64,000 nucleotides of DNA from Maniola hyperantus. Its lineage: Eukaryota; Arthropoda; Insecta; Lepidoptera; Nymphalidae. Where the stretch lies: assembly GCF_902806685.2 (NCBI RefSeq), contig NC_048545.1, forward strand, positions 15,461,926 to 15,525,925. The letters are read 5' to 3'. The first letter of the stretch is position 1. Every line of letters starts with the position of its first letter. Positions 1 to 9,697 of the stretch are shown piece after piece. A program made the translations under genes and the position numbers. Below the pieces are notes generated by a model. That model was not told the DNA's origin and did not search any database. It was given only the letters and a program-made list of their open reading frames with translations.

Positions 1-412
1 CCATTCGCGTTCCGAGGGTTCCGTACTGCAGTCGGTTTTTTTTTCGATGTTTTGCACGATAAATCAAAAACTATTATGCGTAAAAATAAAAATAAATCTG
101 TTTTAGAATGTATAGGTAAAGCTCTTTCTTATGATACCCCCACTTGGTACAGTAATCTTACTTTAAAAGTTGAAAATACGAATTATTTGTTCAAAACGCA
201 TTTTAGTTTTTTTTTGTGATGTGACCACAAAATCACGGTTTTCAGATTTTTCCCCTGACCTCTACTGTAAGACCTACCTGCCAAATTTCATTATTCTAGG
301 TCAACGGGAAGCACCCTGTGGGTTTCTTGACAGATAGACAGACACACAGACAGACAAAAAAGTGATCCTATAAAGATTCCGTTTTTCCTTTTGAGGTACG
401 GAACCCTAAAAA
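1..412 (-). repeat. GTR repeat, nearly full length
   Basis: This is a reverse-strand copy of a repeat seen again at 9698-9969, 16813-17255, 22100-22815 and 33065-33540. The shared landmarks are a GGGTTCCGTA end near each terminus, a run of GACAGACAGACA next to the GATCCTATAA block, and the phrase ACCTAGAATCATGAAATTTGGC (here in reverse complement, with changes). It carries no long open frame. It is a non-autonomous interspersed element of uncertain class. Confidence 0.7.
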
Positions 413-1136
413 CCCCTCTAGTTAAGTACCAAAAAATTACAAGAACCACATCACTAACTAGAATGCTAATTGATAAGTCAAACGTAGCGTTTACAGGACA
501 GTCAATATGAAAACGCCTTAACCTAGAATCCCTTCAGTAAATTATTGAGACACATCCTGGGTGTTTTAACACCAGATGCTATTTAGTTCTCAACTACATT
601 AGCGCGCCCTCCATTTGTCATAGTGTGTTGATGGCTTTAATTTACTATGGGATGGAGACCTTAGGCCCTTAGCGGACGGATTTATGGCGTCACGTAAATA
701 TATGGCCGACTGTTTTATCAATAGCGTACGACGTTCTTAAGTAGTCATTTAAATGAATAATGGATATTGAAAATAGTCGTACTGGATGTAGAGAAATATA
801 TATTATTTCTTAGAAGCCAAAATAGTTACTAAGATCTGAAAGGTTTTAGGTTCAAACTTCAATCTCAGTATTACCTGTTGTAGTAGGTATATTTTCTTGC
901 GCATAGTGTGATCATTAGAGATTATTTTCAGCAATAAAATATGTAAATCTAAAAAGATTTGTGTAAAAAATGTTTCAGAAATACCTAGTCACGTTTATCA
1001 CGTCTAATATTCTGTAGAATAAATTAAGGGTCAGTTTATCAATACAATTATATACCTACAATAAACATCAGTATGGATGGTAAGTATCATGCGCCATATT
1101 GATTTTGTTCATATAAAATGTATCCTAAGTGGGTAT
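413..1136. other. Unique AT-rich DNA
   Basis: I see no open frame of note, no RNA gene and no copy of the repeat families found elsewhere in the window. Confidence 0.5.
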
Positions 1137-1300
1137 GTTACCCGGACCATAATAACGACGCCTCTTTCATCTAAATCAGCTCTAGTTTAGGTGTTGCGGG
1201 GAACGTTACACAAAGACAAACATACACACATACATACATAGACTGCTAAAATCATAGGCCCTTTATTTTGGTTTTGCCGCAGTCGGATAAAAAGAATATC
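1137..1300 (+). repeat. Repeat fragment (GCCGCAGTCGG type)
   Basis: The segment has a TACATACATACATA tract and ends in TTTTGCCGCAGTCGGATAAAAAG. A close copy of that end lies at about 42078-42112 (CTTCGCCGCAGTCAGGTAAAAAG). It is probably the tail of an old interspersed repeat whose class I cannot name. Confidence 0.4.
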
Positions 1301-1934
1301 ATAATAGGTACCTACTCGAAAATTTTACTCTAAAAAAAAAGTTATTATTTTTAAATTAGCATAGCGTATGCACACATTTGCGAGTAAGAGGAAAAAAATT
1401 CCGAATGAGAATTCCCCAGTTTTGGAAACCGCTTAAAAAGATCTAGCGAAACATTTTATATACGGTTCTCTCATTGCGCTGTGTTCGTGTAAAATAAATG
1501 AAAAATAAATGTAAAAATAAAATGGCCGCCTTGAAAGTGCGGGAGCAGCAACAGAGCACCAATGAGCGATGCCATTAATAAAAACTGTTGGAATCATTTT
1601 TCCCGATGGAAACTTCATAATAAATTGCCGACCAAGTCAGTCGAGTAAGATCACACTGGCGACTTTATGTTCCGAAACTAAATGTCTTGTCGCTTTTTGC
1701 ACAACCGTAGTGTGCCGTGTGATACAATGGAGTGGTATCATTTTAAAATATACAAGAAAAACGTGGAAGATGACAAATTTAGAGATAACTGAATAATTCA
1801 ACCCTTCTTTTCTGTCTAACAAAGCTTAAAGCTTGGGCTAACACCTTAAAACTAGATGGACAAAATATAATATAATGCAACAAGTTAGGGTATTTTTTTT
1901 GTGCTAAACTATGAAAGTTTTTAAAGAAATACTT
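1301..1934. other. Unique AT-rich DNA
   Basis: It holds only short open frames with low-complexity products on both strands. I see no recognisable gene or repeat. Confidence 0.45.
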
Positions 1935-2060
1935 ATAAAAACCGGTAAGTGTGAGTCGGACTCGCACACGAAGAGTTCCATACGATCGTACATAAAACGT
2001 TATGTACTTTTTAAATACTTAATGTATTATTTGAAAGTTGCCATTTTGGTTTATCATTAG
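1935..2060 (-). repeat. Fragment of a GTR-related repeat
   Basis: ACCGGTAAGTGTGAGTCGGA and the CTCGCACACGAAGAGTTCC that follows match, in reverse, the terminal part of the related repeat at 41196-41406 (GTGCGAGTCCGACTCACACT...ACCG). Only the end of the element is present. Confidence 0.5.
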
Positions 2061-2149
2061 TTGTCATAGCGTCAGTACACAATGTGAAAATTTCTACCGT
2101 CATTTTTCAAGTTATTTCCATGAAAATTGATATTTGGGTTTTCGGTAAC

Positions 2150-2254
2150 AAAAGAAAAAAATATGTACCTATTTCAGGATTTTTGAAAATTCTACCCCCA
2201 CGCCGATTTTCCAAATTTCACCCGAGCGAAGCCGGGGCGGGTCAGATAGTTACA
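2150..2254 (+). repeat. Repeat tail ending CGAGCGAAGCCGGGGCGGGT
   Basis: The phrase CACCCGAGCGAAGCCGGGG followed by GCGGGTCAGATAGTT resembles the 3' hairpin and CTAGT end of Lepidoptera Helitron-like repeats, with CTAG decayed to ATAG. Only the 3' part is recognisable. Confidence 0.35.
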
Positions 2255-2279
2255 TAAATGATAAAAAAGTGAGATACAA

Positions 2280-2435
2280 TATAAATACTATCTGTCCCGG
2301 CTTACTCACGTGTGTAGTCGACGTTAGCCCGACTAGTTTCGAACCCATCCGGGGTCCTTTTTCAAGGGAGGGCGGCGCATGCGCGGACGCGCACGCGCCG
2401 CCCTCGTGAGTAAGCCGGGACAGATAGTATTTATA
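2280..2435. mobile_element. Foldback MITE with perfect 31-bp terminal inverted repeats
   Basis: The arms 2280-2310 and 2405-2435 are exact reverse complements of each other. Each contains TACTATCTGTCCCGGCTTAC. The 94-bp interior is CpG-rich and contains a second inverted repeat, GGGCGGCG...CGCCGCCC, around 2367-2403. No coding capacity is visible. A 15-bp direct repeat (TAAAAAAGTGAGATAC-like) lies just outside, at 2262-2277 and 2466-2481. Confidence 0.75.
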
Positions 2436-2683
2436 ATGGAAAACACTCACGGTAGTTTAAACGCTAAAAAAAGTGAGATACCGCGATTTATCTGTTTAGA
2501 GACATGTCGCAAGTGTGGCGTGCCTGTCAGCAGTGTTAAATAATAGCTCGTTCTCACATGAATGAGGAAACCTGATAAAAGGAATTCCTCCAGAGATCAA
2601 CCGGAGAGTAACAAATGGTCGCACCACCACTGCCACCCCGCTGCTGTCGGTCGGAGGAGGAATCGCATCTACCACGCGTTAAT
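2436..2683. other. Target region of the BEL/Pao insertion
   Basis: This is unique sequence with a moderately GC-rich patch (CCACCACTGCCACCCCGCTG, about 2622-2641) just upstream of the retrotransposon. I see no complete gene. The DNA is continuous with 8618 onward once the element and one copy of its target duplication are removed. Confidence 0.45.
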
Positions 2684-2689
2684 ATCATC
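2684..2689. repeat. Target-site duplication, left copy (ATCATC)
   Basis: ATCATC directly precedes the first base of the 5' LTR. The same six bases follow the 3' LTR at 8612-8617. BEL/Pao integrases usually make 4-6 bp duplications. Confidence 0.85.
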
Positions 2690-2904
2690 TGTAACCGACA
2701 CACCACCATGTACGCGGCGCCACTAGTACTTAAAAAAAAAAAAATATTAAGTTGGCAACACTCGCGATCATTACGTGAAAATAAGCGAAGTAACAATGTC
2801 GGCCCTGTTTTTTGTATTAATATAAATTTAAAAGAGTGAGTGATTTTCATTTTTAAAAACGCCCAAACCACGCCTAGGACCTCTCCGCTGGCACATCCGC
2901 TACA
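2690..2904 (+). repeat. 5' LTR of BEL/Pao element (215 bp)
   Basis: It runs from TGTAACCGAC to CATCCGCTACA, with the usual TG...CA ends. It is identical at every base to the 3' LTR, including a run of 13 A. A possible TATA box (TATAAATTTA) is at 2821-2830. The LTR is short for the group. I see no perfect AATAAA signal in it. Confidence 0.95.
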
Positions 2905-3006
2905 AAGTCTGGTCTTCGAACCTGGATGCCGTAAGTGAGAACCAAGTAAGTGGAGACACGTGGTTTTACGTTTTACTTTGTGTTCACCACCCCACTGCGA
3001 CGCATT
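2905..3006 (+). promoter_or_regulatory. BEL/Pao leader with candidate primer-binding site
   Basis: A TGG at 2910-2912 begins TGGTCTTCGAACCTGG. TGG would pair with a tRNA CCA end, but I could not match the rest to a particular tRNA 3' end, so the primer-binding site is tentative. Two GTAAGT sequences (2931-2936 and 2946-2951) resemble splice donors. The reading frame is open upstream to a GTG at 2950, but the first ATG is at 3007. Confidence 0.45.
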
Positions 3007-6000
3007 ATGCCACAAACACGCCGCATGTTGAGGATGGAACAAGTAAACGCTCAAGATGTTAAATCGGAACAAGCGGTGGCAAAAACTCCAGCAGTGGAGC
3101 TGCCGCCACGCTGTGAAACAGACATTGCCAACATGGCGCGGGCGGCGCGAACGAGCACTTCATCAGCGGCTCGCAGAGCACAGCTCGAATACGAGGCTGC
3201 AAAAAAGAAGGCCGCCATCGAGAAGGAATTAATTGATAAAAAACTGGCGGCAGATATTGCTGCACTTTCGCAATATTCTGGAAGCGTACGATCACGCTCG
3301 CGTTCACAGAACGAACGAGAGGTTGGAGAATGGCTCGATCGAAACGATGCGCAGGCGCCGCCATCAGTCAGTGCACCTCATAACGAGAGAAACGACGTGC
3401 ATGACATCGCGCGCGAATTAAAAAATATGCTATCGGAAACAAAGCAGGATAGCAATAAACCGTTGCTGACGAGGCTCGCCATAGGAAAGGATTTGCCTAT
3501 CTACTCGGGGGATCCAGTGGAATGGCTTCACTTTAAGGAAGCATATCAGGAATCAACGCGTCTCTGTAACTATAGTGACAGTGAAAACTTATGGCGGCTA
3601 CGCAAGTGTTTACGAGGCGAAGCCAAGGATACCGTGTCGTCGCTGCTCATAGGGAGTACATCGCCATTTGAAGTATTGGAAGCACTGGAACTTCGATACG
3701 GAAGGCCAGAAGTGATAATACTTAACCTAAATAAGCAAATAAAAAGAATTGCTACGCTGCCGGTAAACTACCACACGGAAATAGTAAGTTTTTCCATAAA
3801 AATAAGAAACTATGTTGCAGCTGTAAAAGCCTTGAAAGAAATAGATTATCTACGAAGCCCGGATTTATTAAATACGATTTTAACTAAGTGCCCAAGCGCA
3901 CTCATAACAAAGTGGACCGATTACCTATTTATTTATAGCGATAATTTGCAAAAGGCGAAATTAGAATTATTTTCCGAATTCCTACACGATGAAGCAGTGA
4001 AGATTGCAGCCGCAGGCGTAAGCTACATCAGTAGTCAGCATACGGAGCCAGCAAGAAAGAAAGAAGGAGTACGCAGCATACATACAATTCAAGAGGAAGA
4101 CCGCTGTACATTTTGCCGTGGTAGTGCTAAGCACACATTGCCGGAGTGCAGTCGCTTCAAGCGCGCCTTACGTCGCGACAGATGGAGGTTTGTGAAAGAC
4201 AAACGTGTGTGCTACCGCTGCTTAGTTGACAGCTGCGACCATAGGGATTCGTGCCAGGCCAAGCTGTGTGACGTCGATGGGTGTGGACTCCCGCACCACA
4301 GAATGCTCCACTGGAAGAAGAAGACGCCAGAAGTCGCTAGTGTAGTGAAAGGTGAAAGTGAAAAATCGGTTAAAAATAATGGGCAATCGAGTGATAGTGA
4401 AGTAAACGCGCAAAGTGAAACGGTCGCGATGATAGATAATCCCTCGTGCGTCTTACTTAAGGTAGTACCTATAGACATTCATGGACCTTTAGGTATAGTG
4501 AGTACATATGCCATGCTTGATGACGGGGCGACGATATCCCTCATGTTATCGTCACTAGCGGATGCCGTCGGCATCTCAGGGCGCACAGCAACAATGCGAT
4601 TGCGCGGCGCATTTGATTCTGAACTTACCTGTAATTGTGAAATTGTTAACTGTACTATTTCCAATAAAAATAAAGTAAAATTTAACTTGAGAGCTAGAAA
4701 AATTGCTGAATTAGCCTTACCGTTACAAAAATTGTCAATTATTGATAAGCAGAAATATAGTCATTTAAGTAATATTGAAAACTTATATTGTTGTAAAAAT
4801 GTTAGGCCTACTGTATTAATAGGGCAAGATAATTATCATCTAATTGCACCAAAAAAATCTGTTTTAGGTAATAAGAACCAACCTTGTGCTACTTTAACTG
4901 CGTTAGGGTGGTGTGTTCATGGTGTTGTGTCTACGCATCCTTCTGTTCCTAGGTCTAGCATTTCAATAGAAGAAGATGTCCTGGTCACTACGCCTACCCC
5001 CTACGAGGTAGACCCTGACGCGGAGCTCAGCGATTTGGTACGTTACTCATTCAGTTTTGAAGCAATAGGTGTCCATAATAAGCCTAGACAGAACGCAGAA
5101 GAGGTTCGCGCTGTGGCCATATTAGAAGGGACCACGCGACTGGTCGACGGCCGCTGGGAGGTGGGCTTGCCGTGGAAAGATGACGTGTCTATGCCAAATT
5201 CGTACCCCACCGCCTACAGAAGACTGAAGTCAGTCGAGAAGAAGATCTACGCTGACAAGGAGTATGGCGATCGATATCGCGAACGTATAAACCATTTATT
5301 TATAAACAATTATGCCCGACAGGTTGATGACCCTGAACCTGGAAATCGAACCTGGTACTTACCGCACTTTGGAGTGGACAACCCTAATAAAAAGAAGTTG
5401 CGAGTAGTTTTCGACGCAGCCGCGCCCTCTGAAGGCAAGAACCTCAATTCTTATTTGCTACAAGGACCGGACTTGCTGGAATCTTTATTAGGTATTATGT
5501 TCAAGTTTCGGGAAGGACCTATTGCACTCATGGGTGACATAAAAGATATGTTTCTTTGTATAAAAATAAGAAAAGAAGACCAAAAGGCCCTACGGTTCCT
5601 GTGGAGAGACGACGCGTCGCAACCTATAAAGGTATATGCTATGACTTCTCTAATTTTTGGCGCTAATTGCTCCCCCTTTATAGCGCAATATATAAAAAAT
5701 AAGAACGCACAACGATTCATAGAAGAGATGCCAGAAGCTGTAAACGCCGTCATCTCATCGCACTATATGGATGACTACATCGATTCCGTAAACGATGTAA
5801 CCACGGCGAAACGAATGATAAAAGACATCTCGGCCATCCACCTGCGCGGCGGTTTTGAGATACGAAACTGGGTAAGCAACGCTCCGCAGGTGCTGGCAGA
5901 GATGCCGAACGAAGTCAAGGCGGTACAGTTCAACGTTAACAATAATCAGCCAGAGAGAACGCTCGGATTATTATGGTTTCCGCCCGAGGACACGCTGTCG

Positions 6001-8433
6001 ATCGACTTGACGTTGAAACGTATTCCGAGTGATATTTTAAATCACGAAAGAAAACCCACTAAACGTGAGATGTTAAGGATTATTATGTCTATTTTAGACA
6101 TTTATGGCTTTCTCAGTCCGATTACCATAAAAGCTAAAATATTAATGCGAGAAACCTGGAAAAATAATATAAAATGGGACCAGGAGTTAAGTGAGGATTT
6201 ATACAACTCATTTCGTGCATGGATTACGCAAATGAACGAAGTAAGTAACTTGAAGATACCTAGATGGTACTTTGACCAGACCGCATGTAGTACGTGTGAC
6301 GGATTAAATGAGAGCGAGACAGCAACACTGGAGCTGCACTTGTTTTGCGATGCATCGCAAGTCGCATACTGCGCCGTCGCATATTGGAGGCGTACAGATC
6401 GCGGCGGACGAGTTATAATCGCGCTCATCGCTAGTAAGTGCAGAGTAGCACCGATAAGAAAACCGGTTTCAGTGCCACGACTCGAACTCCAGGCCGCTAC
6501 CTTAGCTTGTCGCTTGGCTAATACAATTAAGAATGAACATCGTATAAAACCTACCGCAACGTATTATTGGACAGACTCAATGACTGTATTACATTGGATT
6601 AAAAACGATTGTCGTAATTATAAGGTGTTCGTAGCTAACAGACTCGGCGAGATTGACGAACTGAGTAGTAAAAACGAGTGGAATTATATTTCTACACACA
6701 TAAATATCGCCGATGTAGCTACGAAGAGCTGTAACTATAAACTCGACGAGAACTGTGAGTGGTTCCGTGGACCTAAATTTCTTTACGAAGACTCCGCCAA
6801 CTGGATTACCGAACCTGAAAAAGAAAAGAAAATTAAATTAAATGACGAGGATTTAGAAATGGTTAATTTAATTTCTAATAAAAATGAAAATGAATTATTG
6901 TTACCTGTACCTGATTCTAATAGATTTTCCTCTTGGCTACGGCTCGTGAGAAGTACAGCAAGAGTTATACAATTCATAGAAAAATGTAGGAAAAGGCCGG
7001 TGGACTTAAACGCTGGGATGCTGGAAAAAGCTGAACTGATTTTGATTAAATTCTCACAAATGCAATCTTTTTCGATTGAACTAAAAATGCTCCAATCGAA
7101 AAAGGCTATACCTCGAGATAGTCGCCTACGGGCACTAACACCAGTCATCGATGAAAACGGATTGCTGCGCGTTGGAGGAAGAATCGACGCGGCTAAGGAC
7201 GTCAGCGCAGACCTGAAACGGCCAGTAATACTCGACGGACGTCACCCTACCAGCAAGCTAATTGTAAAATCTTACCATGAAGCTGCCGCACATGGAAGTA
7301 CTGAAATGATTGTTAATGAACTTCGGCAAAAATATTGGATAATTAACATGAGACCTACCGTTCGAAGCGTAGCTGCTAAATGTCTGCACTGTCGCATACG
7401 CAGAGCTTCGCCACAACCACCACGCTTAGGAAACCTGCCAGAGGCAAGAGTGGCCCACCATTTTCGCCCGTTCACCAACTGCGGAGTTGATCTTTTCGGA
7501 CCAATGACAGTTGCTATAGGCCGCCGCAGGGAAAAACGATATGGAGTTTTGTTTACTTGCTTAACGGTTCGCGCCATACACATTGAAGTCGTACACTCTC
7601 TTACAACTGATTCGATGATCATGGCTCTCAGAAGAATGGCAGCGAAGCGTTCGTGGCCAAAAAAGATTTTTTCTGATAATGGGACGAATCTGAAAGGAAC
7701 CGAAGCAGAATTAAGGAAATCATATTTGGAAATTGTTAATGACAAAGGTCTTCATGAGCAACTAGCAAATAGACTGGTCGAATGGAGCTTTATAGTGCCT
7801 GGGACCCCTCACATGGCCGGAGCATGGGAGCGACTTATTCGGAGTGTAAAAACAGCCTTGAAGGTCATTCTTAAGGAGAGAGCTCCGCAGGAAGAAACTC
7901 TGCTTACCTTATTGGCTGAAATCGAAAATATGATAAATAGTCGCCCGCTGACTCATGTTTCCGTAGACCACCGGGATCCAGAAGCGCTTACTCCCAACCA
8001 TTTTTTACTGGGCTCATCTTCAAACTTACCTCGGCTTGGATCATTTAACAATGATGAGTTTTATCTTAGGAAGCAATGGCGCATAGCTCAGAGACTGGCT
8101 GATCTATTTTGGGCCAGATGGGTTAAGGAAGTTTTGCCAGTTCTTCTTCCTAGGAAGAAATGGCAAGACGAAGCACCAACCCTCAAAAAGGGTGACGTGG
8201 TGTTGATCGCAGACCCACAAGCACCACGAGGCACGTGGCCGAAGGGAGTTATCGCGAAAACCTATCCTGGCAAAGATGGCAGAATTAGGGTGGTGGACGT
8301 AAGGACCAAATCGGGTATCTTCCGGAGACCGGTAATTAAAATTTTACCCCTTCCTACCGATGATGAGTGTCACGGTCGTGACACTGGGCGGGAGGATGTA
8401 ACCGACACACCACCATGTACGCGGCGCCACTAG
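3007..8433 (+). CDS. BEL/Pao Gag-Pol polyprotein (about 1,808 aa)
   Basis: It encodes the structural and enzymatic polyprotein of the retrotransposon. I start it at ATG 3007 (MPQTRRMLRM). The frame is open from GTG 2950. Residue numbers below count from ATG. Order: basic and helical gag N-terminus with an RSRSRS patch; gag core around 135-330; two Cys/His-rich stretches (CTFCRGSAKH and CYRCLVDSCDHRDSC, DNA about 4105-4310); aspartic protease with LDDGAT (Asp at 505); reverse transcriptase with GDIKDMF and YMDD at 920-923 (DNA 5764-5775); Pao-type connection; RNase H with FCDAS and YWTDS; integrase HHCC zinc finger (HEAAAHG...CLHCRI) and catalytic D, D, E at DNA 7489, 7675 and 7828; C-terminal DUF5641-like end (LFWARWVKEVLP). 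No frameshift or stop interrupts it. The stop TAG (8431-8433) lies 37 bp inside the 3' LTR, so the last 12 residues are LTR-encoded. Confidence 0.95.
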   Translation: MPQTRRMLRMEQVNAQDVKSEQAVAKTPAVELPPRCETDIANMARAARTSTSSAARRAQLEYEAAKKKAAIEKELIDKKLAADIAALSQYSGSVRSRSRSQNEREVGEWLDRNDAQAPPSVSAPHNERNDVHDIARELKNMLSETKQDSNKPLLTRLAIGKDLPIYSGDPVEWLHFKEAYQESTRLCNYSDSENLWRLRKCLRGEAKDTVSSLLIGSTSPFEVLEALELRYGRPEVIILNLNKQIKRIATLPVNYHTEIVSFSIKIRNYVAAVKALKEIDYLRSPDLLNTILTKCPSALITKWTDYLFIYSDNLQKAKLELFSEFLHDEAVKIAAAGVSYISSQHTEPARKKEGVRSIHTIQEEDRCTFCRGSAKHTLPECSRFKRALRRDRWRFVKDKRVCYRCLVDSCDHRDSCQAKLCDVDGCGLPHHRMLHWKKKTPEVASVVKGESEKSVKNNGQSSDSEVNAQSETVAMIDNPSCVLLKVVPIDIHGPLGIVSTYAMLDDGATISLMLSSLADAVGISGRTATMRLRGAFDSELTCNCEIVNCTISNKNKVKFNLRARKIAELALPLQKLSIIDKQKYSHLSNIENLYCCKNVRPTVLIGQDNYHLIAPKKSVLGNKNQPCATLTALGWCVHGVVSTHPSVPRSSISIEEDVLVTTPTPYEVDPDAELSDLVRYSFSFEAIGVHNKPRQNAEEVRAVAILEGTTRLVDGRWEVGLPWKDDVSMPNSYPTAYRRLKSVEKKIYADKEYGDRYRERINHLFINNYARQVDDPEPGNRTWYLPHFGVDNPNKKKLRVVFDAAAPSEGKNLNSYLLQGPDLLESLLGIMFKFREGPIALMGDIKDMFLCIKIRKEDQKALRFLWRDDASQPIKVYAMTSLIFGANCSPFIAQYIKNKNAQRFIEEMPEAVNAVISSHYMDDYIDSVNDVTTAKRMIKDISAIHLRGGFEIRNWVSNAPQVLAEMPNEVKAVQFNVNNNQPERTLGLLWFPPEDTLSIDLTLKRIPSDILNHERKPTKREMLRIIMSILDIYGFLSPITIKAKILMRETWKNNIKWDQELSEDLYNSFRAWITQMNEVSNLKIPRWYFDQTACSTCDGLNESETATLELHLFCDASQVAYCAVAYWRRTDRGGRVIIALIASKCRVAPIRKPVSVPRLELQAATLACRLANTIKNEHRIKPTATYYWTDSMTVLHWIKNDCRNYKVFVANRLGEIDELSSKNEWNYISTHINIADVATKSCNYKLDENCEWFRGPKFLYEDSANWITEPEKEKKIKLNDEDLEMVNLISNKNENELLLPVPDSNRFSSWLRLVRSTARVIQFIEKCRKRPVDLNAGMLEKAELILIKFSQMQSFSIELKMLQSKKAIPRDSRLRALTPVIDENGLLRVGGRIDAAKDVSADLKRPVILDGRHPTSKLIVKSYHEAAAHGSTEMIVNELRQKYWIINMRPTVRSVAAKCLHCRIRRASPQPPRLGNLPEARVAHHFRPFTNCGVDLFGPMTVAIGRRREKRYGVLFTCLTVRAIHIEVVHSLTTDSMIMALRRMAAKRSWPKKIFSDNGTNLKGTEAELRKSYLEIVNDKGLHEQLANRLVEWSFIVPGTPHMAGAWERLIRSVKTALKVILKERAPQEETLLTLLAEIENMINSRPLTHVSVDHRDPEALTPNHFLLGSSSNLPRLGSFNNDEFYLRKQWRIAQRLADLFWARWVKEVLPVLLPRKKWQDEAPTLKKGDVVLIADPQAPRGTWPKGVIAKTYPGKDGRIRVVDVRTKSGIFRRPVIKILPLPTDDECHGRDTGREDVTDTPPCTRRH
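8386..8396 (+). promoter_or_regulatory. Polypurine tract of BEL/Pao element
   Basis: GGGCGGGAGGA lies immediately upstream of the TGTAAC start of the 3' LTR, where plus-strand DNA synthesis is primed. One C interrupts the purines. It overlaps the polyprotein frame. Confidence 0.7.
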
Positions 8434-8611
8434 TACTTAAAAAAAAAAAAATATTAAGTTGGCAACACTCGCGATCATTACGTGAAAATAAGCGAAGTAA
8501 CAATGTCGGCCCTGTTTTTTGTATTAATATAAATTTAAAAGAGTGAGTGATTTTCATTTTTAAAAACGCCCAAACCACGCCTAGGACCTCTCCGCTGGCA
8601 CATCCGCTACA
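8397..8611 (+). repeat. 3' LTR of BEL/Pao element (215 bp)
   Basis: It is identical to the 5' LTR at 2690-2904. It contains the last 12 codons and the stop codon of the polyprotein, and is followed directly by the right target duplication ATCATC (8612-8617). Confidence 0.95.
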
Positions 8612-8617
8612 ATCATC

Positions 8618-9060
8618 TCTCCAGTATTTTATGATCGTTATTTGATTTATTTTCATTTCTCCTACTTACTTATCTATACCTACTTAGTTAGAATAAAACT
8701 GTATCTAGGTGATTTTTATTTTTTCTTAATATATTTACCAGCTATAAAAAAAAACTGACTGACTGACAGATTTATCAACGCACTGCTCAAACTACCTACT
8801 GGACGAGTCGGGTAGTTTGGCATCTATTTTATTACTAATTGATTCCTTTTTATTTCTCGTTTTACTTATCTATACCGAGAATGAAATTGTACTAGGACGA
8901 TAGGTATGTTTGAAAATTTTGATGGACGGAGGCTTTATCGATTTAGAACCTAACCGTCTGTCTGTTTGTCAGGGCTGTATCTCATTAACCATACTATTAC
9001 CAATTACGGTTCATGAGATACATCCCTGATGACCTTTAGTACCCTAGACCTTAGAACTTC
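8618..9060. repeat. Decayed repeat fragments (H1 and GTR-related)
   Basis: About 8742-8835 resembles the 5' part of H1 (ACTGACTGACTGACAG, then CAACGCACTGCTCAAACTAC). On each side are two similar unique blocks containing TTATCTATACC (about 8639-8700 and 8838-8895). The segment 8925-9050 has GTR-related wording (CCGTCTGTCTGTTTGTCAG, GGCTGTATCTCATTA) and a partial inverted repeat of it (ATGAGATACATCCCTG). No gene is seen. Confidence 0.45.
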
Positions 9061-9084
9061 ATGACAAATTCAATATAGCGGTTA

Positions 9085-9319
9085 CTAGCTGATGCCCGCG
9101 ACTTCGTACGCGTGGATTTCGGTTTTTGAAAATCCTGTGTTAATTCTTGAATTTCCCGGGGTAGCCTATGTCACTCTCCGGTCTTTAACTATATCCATGC
9201 AAAAAATCACGTCGATCTGTTGCTCCGTTGCGACTTGATTCAAGGACAAACCAACAAACAAATAATTAATAAACCAACAAACAAACACACTTTCACATTT
9301 ATGATATTATGGGTACTGA
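9085..9319 (-). mobile_element. Helitron-like element H3
   Basis: The reverse-strand copy has CTAG at its 3' end (9085-9088) preceded by A, the GCCCGCGACTTCGTACGCGT hairpin next to it, a GTTGCGACTTGATTCAAGGA block, a (CAAA)n-rich stretch and an AT-rich 5' end. Related copies are at 32685-32915, 38376-38555, 39705-39892 and 56744-56964. It is non-autonomous, with no helicase frame. Confidence 0.6.
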
Positions 9320-9697
9320 TGACAAACAAAATACGACAGGAAAAAATAAAATTAAGAATTAAATTTTTCTAAATGAGCACAAAAAGTTAAAATAAAAATT
9401 CTCACATTTAGCATACGAATAGAATTTCAAAATTGGATTGGATTGGATGAGAACGTTTCCATTAGCGTGTATCAATGAGTTTTTTGCTCATAAGTCCGAT
9501 TAGACGGATCAAAGTGAAGAGAAATGACGGAATGAAACCAATTTATGGAGCCCAGATGCAAAAGAATAAACTGGGGGATGACGAAATAGGGTCGCCAAAA
9601 TTAAGTACAGTCAGTTTTCGGAAAATTTGATGTTAACAACTGTATGTAGGTATTTATGTCGTAGCTCACGTAATTAATTATCACGATTACATTACTA
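9320..9697. other. Unique AT-rich DNA
   Basis: No gene or recognised repeat is visible. Confidence 0.4.

Larger units (their letters stand above)
2690..8611 (+). mobile_element. Complete BEL/Pao LTR retrotransposon
   Basis: The element is 5,922 bp long: two identical 215-bp LTRs, a 6-bp target duplication (ATCATC), one uninterrupted gag-pol frame and a purine-rich tract (GGGCGGGAGGA, 8386-8396) directly before the 3' LTR. There is no envelope gene after the integrase, so it is a retrotransposon and not an endogenous retrovirus-like member. The domain order is gag, protease, reverse transcriptase, RNase H, integrase, which is typical of BEL/Pao. LTR identity and the open frame together indicate a very young and probably still competent insertion. 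Competence is inferred, not shown. Confidence 0.95.

Noticed and set aside
3059..7745. Antisense and out-of-frame open frames of 60-157 codons inside the BEL/Pao element
   Set aside because: They are shadows of the polyprotein reading frame and have no domain of their own.
8341..8433. Envelope gene after the integrase
   Set aside because: Only about 100 bases separate the integrase C-terminal region from the LTR, so there is no room for one.
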